Assembly (NCBI GenBank): GCA_964560325.1
Contig: CAZLLV010000466.1
Span: forward strand, 1 to 6,568
Reading direction: 5' to 3'
Source: CAZLLV01 sp964560325
GTDB taxonomy: Bacteria > Acidobacteriota > Thermoanaerobaculia > Multivoradales > DATKCC01
Length of the DNA stretch: 6,568 nt
The position numbers and the translations under genes were made by a program. Under the pieces are notes generated by a model. That model did no database searches and was not told the DNA's origin. It saw only the letters and a program-made list of their open reading frames with translations. This document shows positions 1-6,050 of this stretch, in pieces (positions within the stretch are counted from its first letter, which is position 1; each line of letters starts with the position of its first letter).

Positions 1-2
1 GG

Positions 3-1250
3 CGGTGCTTCCCGCCACTCGGCGCAGGCCTCCGCCGCCGCCGCCGCCGCCGCCGCCGGGTCGTGCCGGGTGCGTACGTGCTCGCGCGCCGCCTCTCCCA
101 TCGCGCGCAGGCGTTCCGGCGCCGCGAGGAGCGCCGCCACCCGCCGCACCAGCGCGTCCACCTCGGGGTCGGCTTCCGGATCGGCCTCCGGGTCGGCCGC
201 GGCGTGGAGCGGCACCTTCACCGCCAGCTCGTCGGGCAGCTCGGCGAACTGCGCGTGGTCGGAGACGATCGCCGGCCGGCCGGCGGCGCGCACGCGCAGG
301 AGCGAGGCCGAGGTCTCGCCGGCGGTCGGATAGCGCAGGTTGAGGGCGAGGTCGCTGGCGGCGATCGCGAGCTCGAGGTCGCGGTAGGGCACGAAGCCGG
401 TGACGTGCACGCGGTCGGCCACGCCGAGCTCCCGCGCCCGCTCCTCGAGTCCGGGCTCGCCCGGGCGGTCGTACGTCTCCCCCACCACCAGCAGGTGGAC
501 GTGCGCGAGCTCGGGGGCGGCGAGGGCTTCGACCACCTTGGCGGTCCGCTTGATCGGGGTCTGGAAGCCGAACGAGCCGAGCACCGGCGCTCCGTCCGGC
601 ACCCCGAAGCGGCGGCGGAAGGCGAGCCCGTCCTCGGGCGAGGCGGCGGGCGGCAGCGGCACGCCCATCGGCACCACGGCGACCCGCAGCTCCGGGTCCT
701 CGGCGGCGAGCTGCGCGGCGGCCCAGGCGTTGTGGACCAGCACGCCGCGCTGCCGGCGGAGCAGCGTCCGGTGGGCCTGCAGCTCGAAGAGCATCGCCTC
801 GACGTGCGCTCCCCACTCGCGCGGCCGGGCCGCCTCCTCGCCGATCCAGCCGTGGTCGGCGGCGAGCCGGCGCCGGTAGGCGTCGAAGTCGCGCGCGCCC
901 AGGGTCTCTTCCGACAGCAGGTGGTGGAGGACGAGGTCGTGGAGGGTGAGCACCCCCGGCCGCCCGAGCGCCATCGCCTCGACCGGCTCGTGGTGGCGGT
1001 TGTTGCCCATCTGGTAGAGGGGCAGGCGGTCGGCCGCCCCGGCAACAGCGGCGGCGCTCCCCGCCGGCACGACGCCGAAACGCTCCGCCACCTCCGGGTC
1101 GACCGGCTGGCCCGGTAGCCCGAGCACCCGCAGCGTGCCGCCCCGCGCGCGCACGGCGTCTTCCAGGTGCGGCAGGAGATCGACCGAGTAGTCGGCGATC
1201 CCCGAGCGCACCGGCGGCAGCGGGGACGCGTAGTCGAGCGCGAGGTTCAC
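3..1250 (-). CDS. GT4-type glycosyltransferase (GT-B fold), C-terminus cut by window edge
   Basis: This is a putative cytoplasmic sugar-nucleotide-dependent glycosyltransferase; donor and acceptor are unknown. The minus-strand frame is open from a GTG at 1250 to the window edge, giving 416 visible codons and no stop. The N-terminal Rossmann half opens with PLPP (residues 10-13) and SGIADYS (16-22), the usual start of this family, then LYQMGNN (78-84) and LTLHDLVLHH (101-110). The C-terminal half has the linker VVPMGV (192-197), GSFGFQTPIKR (225-235) and the nucleotide-sugar region GETSAS (311-316) followed by AAGRPAIVSD. Glu312 fits the first Glu of the GT4 E-x7-E motif; the second is replaced by Val. 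A DPEA-type repeat (353-364) and eight alanines (399-406) mark the C-terminal part. I chose GTG 1250 because it puts PLPP at the usual distance from the start; a Shine-Dalgarno is weak or absent. It starts 13 nt after the prfB stop, which suggests cotranscription or translational coupling. The missing C-terminus is probably short. Confidence 0.85.
   Translation of the reverse strand, partial: MNLALDYASPLPPVRSGIADYSVDLLPHLEDAVRARGGTLRVLGLPGQPVDPEVAERFGVVPAGSAAAVAGAADRLPLYQMGNNRHHEPVEAMALGRPGVLTLHDLVLHHLLSEETLGARDFDAYRRRLAADHGWIGEEAARPREWGAHVEAMLFELQAHRTLLRRQRGVLVHNAWAAAQLAAEDPELRVAVVPMGVPLPPAASPEDGLAFRRRFGVPDGAPVLGSFGFQTPIKRTAKVVEALAAPELAHVHLLVVGETYDRPGEPGLEERARELGVADRVHVTGFVPYRDLELAIAASDLALNLRYPTAGETSASLLRVRAAGRPAIVSDHAQFAELPDELAVKVPLHAAADPEADPEADPEVDALVRRVAALLAAPERLRAMGEAAREHVRTRHDPAAAAAAAAEACAEWREAP
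32..58 (+). repeat. (CCG)9 trinucleotide microsatellite
   Basis: Nine uninterrupted CCG units at 32-58. On the minus strand they encode most of a run of eight alanines (all GCG codons) near the C-terminus of the glycosyltransferase. Identical codons point to slippage growth, so the length may vary between strains. Confidence 0.9.
159..194 (-). repeat. Three 12-nt in-frame repeats (DPEA, DPEA, DPEV) in the glycosyltransferase
   Basis: Units at 194-183, 182-171 and 170-159 encode an acidic, proline-containing insertion at residues 353-364. Synonymous differences between units (GAC/GAT, CCG/CCC, GAG/GAA) show the duplication is not very recent. Confidence 0.75.
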
Positions 1251-1263
1251 GAGGAGCCCGCTT

Positions 1264-2416
1264 CTACGCGGGAGCCTGGGCCGGCGCGCGGCCCTTGCCT
1301 CCGGCGGCCGCGGCCTCGCCGTCCTGTGCCATCCGGCTGCGCAGCCACGACTCGATGAACGGGTCGAGGTCGCCGTCGAGTACCCGGTCGGTGTCGCCCA
1401 TCTCGAAGCCGGTCCGGTGATCCTTGATCATCCGGTAGGGGTGGAGCACGTAGCTCCGGATCTGGCTCCCCCATCCGGCGTCGAGCTTCTGGCCCTCGCG
1501 GATGGCCCGCTCCTCCTCCCGCTTCTTCATCTCCCGGTCGTAGAGGCGCGCGCGCAGCATCTTCATGGCCGTCGCCCGGTTCTTGATCTGGCTGCGCTCG
1601 TTCTGGCACGCGACCACGATGTTGGTCGGCATGTGGGTGATGCGCACCGCCGACTCGGTCTTGTTGACGTGCTGGCCGCCGGCCCCGGACGAGCGGTAGG
1701 TGTCGATCCGCAGATCCTTGTCCTCGATCTCGATCTCCACGTCGTCGTCGACCTCGGGGTAGACGTCGACCGAGGCGAACGAGGTGTGCCGCCGGCTCTG
1801 GGCGTCGTAGGGGCTGATGCGGACCAGCCGGTGGACCCCCGCCTCCGACTTCAGGTAGCCGAACGCGTACGGTCCGCGGATCGCCAGCGTGGCGCTCTTC
1901 AGGCCCGCCTCGTCGCCGTCCTGGCGCTCCAGCATCTCGACGTCGAAGCCCGCCTGCTCGGCGTAGCGCAGGTACATGCGCAGCAGCATCTCGGCCCAGT
2001 CCTGCGACTCGGTGCCGCCGGCGCCCGGGTGGATGTTCATCAGCGCCGGCTTGTCGTCGTCCGGGCCGGAGAGCATGAGCTGGAGCTCGAGCTTGTCGAG
2101 GTCGCGCTCGAGCGTGGCCAGGAACTCCACCACGTCGGAGTCCGCCTCGCCCTCGGCGGTCAGCTCGCGCCAGGCTTCGAGGTCGTCCGCCTGCCCGCGC
2201 AGCCGGCCGACGAGCTGGACCTGGCGCTCGACGGCGCTCCGGCGCTGGACGATCGGCGCGCTCTTCGCGGGGTCGTCCCAGAAGCCGGGCGCCCCCATCT
2301 CGCGGTCCAGCTCCCTCAGCTCGTCTTCGGGGCCGGCCTGCTCAAAGATACCCCCGGAGGTGGTCGAGCTGGGAGGCGAGGCGGTCCATGCGCTGGTAGA
2401 TCTCGGGGCCGATCAT
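1264..2416 (-). CDS. prfB: Peptide chain release factor 2 (RF2), with programmed +1 frameshift
   Basis: RF2 reads UAA and UGA in the ribosomal A site and triggers release of the finished peptide. The coding sequence is split. ATG at 2416 opens 24 codons ending in CTT TGA, and a +1 shift skips the T at 2344 and continues at GAG (2343-2341) to the TAG at 1266-1264. The joined protein is about 383 residues, against 365 in E. coli. The GGQ hydrolysis motif lies in GAGGQHVNKTES (GGQ at about 246-248), and the RF2 anticodon-like tripeptide is SPY at about 201-203, a variant of SPF. HTSFASV and GWGSQIRSYVL are also typical of RF2. The C-terminus carries an Ala/Gly-rich tail of about 22 residues beyond the usual end. 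An AAGGAG Shine-Dalgarno sits 7 nt before ATG 2416. The in-frame ATG at 2298 is a likely misannotated start that would remove 39 N-terminal residues. Expression is probably autoregulated through RF2 level. Confidence 0.96.
2342..2356 (-). promoter_or_regulatory. prfB programmed +1 frameshift site
   Basis: Read on the minus strand this is CGG GGG TAT CTT TGA, followed by G. It matches the conserved bacterial prfB recoding site (Shine-Dalgarno-like AGGGGGT, then CUU UGA) at nearly every position. In the known mechanism, low RF2 leaves UGA unread, the internal Shine-Dalgarno-like GGGGG stimulates slippage of the CUU-decoding tRNA onto UUU, and translation continues in the +1 frame. The upstream frame encodes 24 residues, and the downstream frame continues directly into RF2. 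The base after UGA is G, where E. coli has C. Confidence 0.95.
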
Positions 2417-2423
2417 CGGTTCA

Positions 2424-2429
2424 CTCCTT
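2424..2429 (-). promoter_or_regulatory. Ribosome binding site of prfB
   Basis: AAGGAG on the minus strand, 7 nt upstream of ATG 2416. It is the best Shine-Dalgarno match in the window. It decides that prfB begins at 2416, in the frame upstream of the frameshift, and not at the downstream ATG 2298. Confidence 0.85.
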
Positions 2430-2440
2430 GGCGGCTGCGG

Positions 2441-2470
2441 ATGTTATCAGGGGGGTTCGAGCGGAATCAG
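2441..2470 (-). promoter_or_regulatory. Possible weak promoter before prfB
   Basis: The 50-nt gap between lnt and prfB holds the only slightly AT-rich patch outside the genes. On the minus strand it contains TGaTAACAT (2449-2441), an extended -10-like element matching TATAAT at 4 of 6 positions plus the upstream TG. A poor -35-like CTGATT (2470-2465) lies 18 bp further upstream and overlaps the lnt stop. A start near 2434 would give a leader of under 20 nt that still includes the Shine-Dalgarno. Such matches arise by chance, so this is tentative. Confidence 0.25.
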
Positions 2471-4071
2471 CCGGCGCCCGGCCGGCGCGCCGCGCGCAGA
2501 CCGTAGACGATCGCGGCGAGCGCGAGGAGCGCCGAGAGCACCGGCACCGCGAGCGGCGCCCGGGCGAAGGGCGAGATGTCGGTACGGCCGACCACGCGGG
2601 CGTAGAGGACGTCCTCCTCGCCCACCCCCAACTGCTGGCGCACCGAGCCGTCGGGCGCGATCACGCCGGAGACACCGGTGATCGCCGCGCGCAGGAGCGG
2701 GCGCCGGGTCTCGGCGGCGCGCCAGCGGGCGGCGGTGAAGTGCTGCCACGGCGCCCAGGTGTCGCCGTACCAGGCGTCGTTGGTGATCGTGACCAGGCTG
2801 GTCGCCCCCTCCCGGACCAGCTCGGCGACCTCGGACGGGAAGGTGACCTCGAAGCAGATCGCCATGCCGAAGCGGTCGGCGCTCCAGGGCAGCAGCGTCA
2901 CCTCCGCCGCCGGGCTGTAGTCGCCGGCGCTCCGCGCCAGCGAGTCGATGAACGAGAACACGCCGGCGAGCGGCACGTATTCGCCGAACGGCACCAGGTG
3001 GCGCTTGTCGTAGCGCACCTGCCGTCCGCCGGGGGCGACCAGGAAGGCCGAGTTGTAGTAGACCTCGCCCTCTTCGAGCGTCGGGTGCGGGCGGCCGGTC
3101 CGGTGGGTCGAGTTGAGGATCACCGGGCAGCCGGTCCGCTCGACCAGCTCCGACAGGTCGCGCGCCAGCATGCCGCCGCTCCCGAGCTCGAACGGCCAGG
3201 CGGCGCTCTCCGGCCAGATCACGACCGCGCCCGGCCGGTCGCACGCCTCTTCCGTCATCGCGAGGAGGCGCCGGTAGTTCTCGCCCGTCAGCTCCGGGTC
3301 GTAGTCGACCTGGTTGTAGATCGCCGGCTGGACGATCCGGACCTCGGTGCCGACGCCGCCGCCCACCCGGTCGTCCGGCGCCGGCGGCACCGCGTAGCGC
3401 GCCGCGACCGCCAGGAGCAGCAGGACGGAGAGGACGGTCCCCAGCGCCGGCGACGCGACGCGCGCCGCCCGCATGGAGCGCACGAGCGCGAGCGCCACGC
3501 TCGCGTTCACCAGCACCGCCAGGAAGCCCACGCCCCAGACGCCGATCCAGGCGGCGAGCGGCAGGGCGCCGGGCACGCCCGTCCAGGCGTAGCCGGCCAG
3601 GTTCCAGGGGAAGCCGGAGAAGAGCCAGCCGCGCAGCCATTCGAGGGCGATCCAGAGCCCGGGCAGGCCGAGGAGCGCCGCGGCCGTGGCGAACCGGTCG
3701 CGGGCGGCCACCACCGGGTCGCCGGCCCGGCGCCAGACCGCGAGGCCGAGCGCGCCGAAGATGCCGGTGAAGAGCCCGAGGTAGAGGGCGAGGGCGCCGA
3801 GGAGGAGCCAGGAGAGCCAGCCGGCGAGGCCGCCGAAGGTGACGAGGGTCGGCGCGATCCAGGGGATCGAGACGAGCCAGAAGACGGTGCCGTGGAGCCA
3901 GCCGAGGGCGAAGCCGCGCCGCGCCCGCCGCGCGGTCGCGAGCGCCAGGAAGAGCGGCACCAGCGCGATCCAGGGCGCGACCGCACGAGCCTCGGCGGCG
4001 AAGCAGGCCGCCCACAGCGCCCCCCCCACCGCCGCCACCAGCCACGGTCCGATACGGCTCGAGAGTCTCAT
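2467..4071 (-). CDS. lnt: Apolipoprotein N-acyltransferase
   Basis: Lnt transfers an acyl chain from a phospholipid to the N-terminal cysteine of apolipoproteins in the inner membrane, the last step of lipoprotein maturation. From ATG 4071 it has 534 residues (E. coli 512). An N-terminal block of hydrophobic helices (about residues 8-225, including SGFPWNLAGY) precedes the periplasmic nitrilase-fold domain (about 240-490), and a final membrane helix (about 505-525) closes the protein. The catalytic triad is visible: Glu288 in VIWPES, Lys356 in RYDKRHLVPFGEYVP and Cys406 in AICFEV. ITNDAWYG and PWQHF are also typical. Two residues differ from those required in E. coli: Tyr257 sits at the Trp237 position and Phe407 at the Tyr388 position. 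I prefer ATG 4071, preceded by GAGGG and giving an N-terminus like the family. The in-frame ATG at 4098 would add nine residues and lies in a hairpin loop. lnt ends 50 nt before prfB. Confidence 0.95.
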   Translation of the reverse strand: MRLSSRIGPWLVAAVGGALWAACFAAEARAVAPWIALVPLFLALATARRARRGFALGWLHGTVFWLVSIPWIAPTLVTFGGLAGWLSWLLLGALALYLGLFTGIFGALGLAVWRRAGDPVVAARDRFATAAALLGLPGLWIALEWLRGWLFSGFPWNLAGYAWTGVPGALPLAAWIGVWGVGFLAVLVNASVALALVRSMRAARVASPALGTVLSVLLLLAVAARYAVPPAPDDRVGGGVGTEVRIVQPAIYNQVDYDPELTGENYRRLLAMTEEACDRPGAVVIWPESAAWPFELGSGGMLARDLSELVERTGCPVILNSTHRTGRPHPTLEEGEVYYNSAFLVAPGGRQVRYDKRHLVPFGEYVPLAGVFSFIDSLARSAGDYSPAAEVTLLPWSADRFGMAICFEVTFPSEVAELVREGATSLVTITNDAWYGDTWAPWQHFTAARWRAAETRRPLLRAAITGVSGVIAPDGSVRQQLGVGEEDVLYARVVGRTDISPFARAPLAVPVLSALLALAAIVYGLRAARRPGAG

Positions 4072-4087
4072 CGACCCTCGGACGCAA

Positions 4088-4111
4088 TGAGAGCCCATCG
4101 TGGGGCTCTCA
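4088..4111 (-). repeat. Perfect 9-bp inverted repeat (hairpin) at the SPOR/lnt junction
   Basis: TGAGAGCCC (4088-4096) and GGGCTCTCA (4103-4111) are exact reverse complements, separated by a 6-nt loop. In the transcript the stem begins with the UGA stop of the SPOR gene and ends before lnt. The loop and first stem base contain the upstream in-frame ATG at 4098. No T-run follows, so it is not a canonical intrinsic terminator. It could stabilise or process the mRNA, or limit lnt initiation. The pairing is seen directly; the function is inferred. Confidence 0.6.
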
Positions 4112-4783
4112 CTGGGTGATCCAGGTTTCCATGCCGAGAGCGCGGCGCAGGCGCTCGGCGGTCGCCTCGGCGTCGCTCCGGCGCTCGAACGGGCCGACCC
4201 GGACCCGGTAGAAGGTGCGCCCGCCGTCGGCGAGCGGCGACAGGAACGCCCGGAAGCCGTTCTTCTCGAGCCGCGAGAGCACCTCGCGCGCCTTCGGCTC
4301 CTCGGCCGACGAAAAGACCTGGATCACCACGTCGCCGGTCGAGAGCGAGCCCGACGGGGTCGGCCGCGACCGCTCGGTCTCCCGGGCGTCCGAAGACGCG
4401 CCCGCCGTCTCGTCGGGCGGCTGGGCGGGCTCGGCGTCGGCCTCGCCCGGGGCGGCGCTCTCCTCCCGCGCCGCATCCCGGCCGTCCACGTCCTCGAGCA
4501 GCGTCGTATCCGGCCGCGGCTCGCGCGCCACGTCCTCGAGGTCGCGCGGCCGGTCCATCGGCTGCTCGTCGAAGAAGGAGAGCTCCTGGAGCGGCTCCTC
4601 GCCGTCCGCCTCCTCGCGGGCGATCTCGACCGGCCGCTCCTCCCCATCGCCGCCGTCGCTGCCGACCCAGACGCCGGAGAAGAAGGCCGCCACCAGGCAG
4701 ACCAGGAGGACGACGAAGGCGACGAGCACCTGTCGTCCGGTCAACGCGATCTCGTAGTAGCTCGGCTCGTACGGGTCACTCAC
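4109..4783 (-). CDS. Single-pass membrane protein with C-terminal SPOR domain
   Basis: This 224-residue protein should be anchored in the inner membrane with its C-terminus in the periplasm. Residues 1-16 are a short cytoplasmic tail (YYEIALTGRQ), and 18-41 form one membrane helix rich in Val, Leu and Phe. Residues 42-148 are a low-complexity linker dominated by Glu, Asp, Arg, Pro and Ala. Residues 151-224 are a SPOR domain: VVIQVFSS opens it, then VLSRLEKNGF, TFYRVRVGPF and a final helix ending in WIT. SPOR domains bind glycan strands lacking stem peptides and often locate proteins to the division site, as in FtsN and DedD. A specific partner cannot be told from sequence. The start is GTG at 4783, with only a distant weak purine run (GAGAGA) upstream. 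It follows the slipin gene after 37 nt and precedes lnt by 10 or 37 nt, so it is probably in the same operon. Confidence 0.88.
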   Translation of the reverse strand: MSDPYEPSYYEIALTGRQVLVAFVVLLVCLVAAFFSGVWVGSDGGDGEERPVEIAREEADGEEPLQELSFFDEQPMDRPRDLEDVAREPRPDTTLLEDVDGRDAAREESAAPGEADAEPAQPPDETAGASSDARETERSRPTPSGSLSTGDVVIQVFSSAEEPKAREVLSRLEKNGFRAFLSPLADGGRTFYRVRVGPFERRSDAEATAERLRRALGMETWITQ

Positions 4784-4820
4784 GGCGTGGACGGCTCTCT
4801 CGGGAGGAGTTCAGGGGAGG

Positions 4821-5642
4821 TCAGCGGATCGGATCGGTCGGCGGCGGCCCCGGCTCCGGTCGAGCACCCTGGGCGGCGTCGCGGCTGGTGAACGCCTCGA
4901 ACGCCTTCAGCATCTCGATCGGGATGGGGAAGAAGATCGTCGAGTTCTGCTCCGACGAAATCTCCGTCACTGTCTGGAGGTAACGGAGCTGGAGGGTCAT
5001 CGGATTCCTCGACATCGCCTCCGCCGCCTCGGCGAGCTGCTTCGACGCCATGAGCTCGCCGGTGGCGTGGATCACCTTCGCCCGCTTCTCGCGCTCGGCC
5101 TCCGCCTGGCGCGCCATCGCGCGCTGCATCTCGACCGGCAGATCGACGTGCTTGACCTCGACCATCGAGACCTTGATCCCCCACGGGTCGGTCTGGGCGT
5201 CGATGATCTCCTGGAGCTGCTCGTTGAGCTTGTCGCGCTCGGACAGGAGCTCGTCGAGCTCCGCCTGGCCGAGCACCGAGCGCAGCGTGGTCTGAGCGAG
5301 CTGGCTCGTGGCGTAGAGGTAGTTCTCGACCTCGACCACCGCCTTGCCCGGATCGACCACGCGGAAGTAGACGACCGCGTTGACCTTCACCGAGACGTTG
5401 TCCTTGGTGATCACGTCCTGCGCCGGCACGTCGTGGACCACCGTGCGCAGCGGGATCTTCACCACCTGGTCGATCGGCCAGAAGACGAAGATCAGGCCGG
5501 GGCCTTTCGCGTGGGCGAGCAGCCGGCCGAGCCGGAAGATGACCGCGCGCTCGTACTCGTTGAACACCCGGATCCAGCGACTGAGCAGAAAGAGCCCGAT
5601 CGCGACGATGGCAAACAGTCCGAAAAGTCCTTCTCCGAGCAT
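4821..5642 (-). CDS. Slipin / stomatin-like SPFH (band 7) membrane protein
   Basis: This is a prokaryotic stomatin homologue that oligomerises at the inner membrane and is usually paired with NfeD. ATG 5642 gives 273 residues, the normal size. Residues 5-24 form an N-terminal membrane helix, followed directly by the SPFH domain: VFNEYERAVIFRLGR (26-40), GPGLIFVFWPIDQV (47-60), RTVVHDVPAQDVITKDNVSV (66-85) and VNAVVYFRV (87-95). An Ala/Glu-rich coiled-coil segment follows (about 170-215, including RQAEAEREKRAKVI). The hydrophobic STIFFPIPIEML (234-245) corresponds to the C-terminal region that the NfeD protease cleaves in the Pyrococcus pair PH1510/PH1511. A short Pro-rich tail ends the protein. 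AAGAGGGG lies 7 nt before the ATG and decides this start. The frame is open further upstream to 5915, but that part overlaps the short NfeD gene and shows no homology. The gene follows the short NfeD after 31 nt. Confidence 0.95.
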   Translation of the reverse strand: MLGEGLFGLFAIVAIGLFLLSRWIRVFNEYERAVIFRLGRLLAHAKGPGLIFVFWPIDQVVKIPLRTVVHDVPAQDVITKDNVSVKVNAVVYFRVVDPGKAVVEVENYLYATSQLAQTTLRSVLGQAELDELLSERDKLNEQLQEIIDAQTDPWGIKVSMVEVKHVDLPVEMQRAMARQAEAEREKRAKVIHATGELMASKQLAEAAEAMSRNPMTLQLRYLQTVTEISSEQNSTIFFPIPIEMLKAFEAFTSRDAAQGARPEPGPPPTDPIR

Positions 5643-5649
5643 GGTGTAT

Positions 5650-5657
5650 CCCCTCTT
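5650..5657 (-). promoter_or_regulatory. Ribosome binding site of the slipin gene
   Basis: AAGAGGGG on the minus strand, 7 nt before ATG 5642. It sits in a 31-nt spacer that is almost all purines (GAGAGAGAAGAGGGG). It supports 5642 as the real start over any upstream start within the preceding gene. Confidence 0.7.
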
Positions 5658-5673
5658 CTCTCTCGTTTTCCCG

Positions 5674-6033
5674 TTACGCGGTCTCGTCCTCGGGCGTCGC
5701 CCGCACGCGGAGCCGAAGCCCCTCGCGCGCGAGCACCTCGATGCGCTCCCCCGCCGCCACCGGACGCTCGTCCTCGGCGGTCTCGGCGTCCCACAGCTCG
5801 CCCGATACGAACACTTTACCCCGGGGAGCGAGCGCCGTGCGCGCGCGTCCGTGACGGGGCATCCGTCCTTCGTCGATCCGATCCTCGCCGTACAGCCGCT
5901 CCGGACCGGAGACACGGCCGGAGATCCAGATGCCGAGCCGGGCGGCGAAGCCGGCGAGCCGGGAGACGAGGAAGATCGCGAACAGCACTCCGCCGAGGAC
6001 GGCGAGGTGCGTCGGGACGTCGGCCAGGGCCAT
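5674..6033 (-). CDS. Short NfeD-like membrane protein (no protease domain)
   Basis: A 119-residue protein with one hydrophobic N-terminal segment (about residues 8-37) and a C-terminal NfeD-type OB-fold domain (about 62-113). The domain core, APRGKVFVSGELWDA (69-83), then VAAGERIEVL and GLRLRVR, follows the same pattern as the OB domain of the long NfeD just upstream. It lacks any ClpP-like protease domain and has a single membrane segment, so it is more likely an adaptor or scaffold for the slipin than an enzyme. That role is inferred. The linker at residues 38-61 is charged and resembles nothing I recognise. The start is ATG 6033 with GGAG 5 nt upstream, and the stop is TAA at 5676-5674. 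It lies 17 nt after the long NfeD and 31 nt before the slipin, between two genes known to work together. Confidence 0.85.
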   Translation of the reverse strand: MALADVPTHLAVLGGVLFAIFLVSRLAGFAARLGIWISGRVSGPERLYGEDRIDEGRMPRHGRARTALAPRGKVFVSGELWDAETAEDERPVAAGERIEVLAREGLRLRVRATPEDETA

Positions 6034-6038
6034 GGGAG

Positions 6039-6042
6039 CTCC
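6039..6042 (-). promoter_or_regulatory. Ribosome binding site of the short NfeD gene
   Basis: GGAG on the minus strand, 5 nt before ATG 6033, inside the 17-nt spacer after the long NfeD stop. It supports independent translation of the second NfeD rather than a read-through fusion. Confidence 0.55.
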
Positions 6043-6050
6043 GCCGCCCC

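Noticed and set aside
63..1118. A 351-codon plus-strand open frame opposite the glycosyltransferase
   Set aside because: Its composition is that of an antisense shadow (Arg, Gly, Val, His), with no domain. The minus strand has conserved GT4 motifs throughout.
2342..2344. The TGA in prfB as a true nonsense mutation or sequencing error (pseudogene)
   Set aside because: The surrounding GGGGGTATCTTTGA is the conserved recoding signal found in many bacterial prfB genes, and both flanking frames encode RF2-like sequence.
2447..4087. A 546-codon minus-strand frame overlapping lnt
   Set aside because: It is the Arg/Pro/Gly-rich +1 shadow of lnt. The lnt frame holds all catalytic motifs without interruption.
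4088..4111. Intrinsic terminator between the SPOR gene and lnt
   Set aside because: The hairpin is perfect, but no T-run follows on the transcribed strand and lnt begins directly afterwards. It is listed as a hairpin of unknown role instead.
1417..4119. A 900-codon plus-strand open frame opposite prfB, lnt and the junction
   Set aside because: Its product is low-complexity Arg/Gly/Ala/Val/His sequence with no recognisable domain, and the opposite strand encodes two clear conserved proteins. Long antisense open frames are expected at this G+C.
5643..5915. N-terminal extension of the slipin frame up to 5915
   Set aside because: It overlaps the short NfeD gene in another frame, is Arg/Ser/Gly rich without slipin homology, and ATG 5642 has a proper Shine-Dalgarno and the usual N-terminus.
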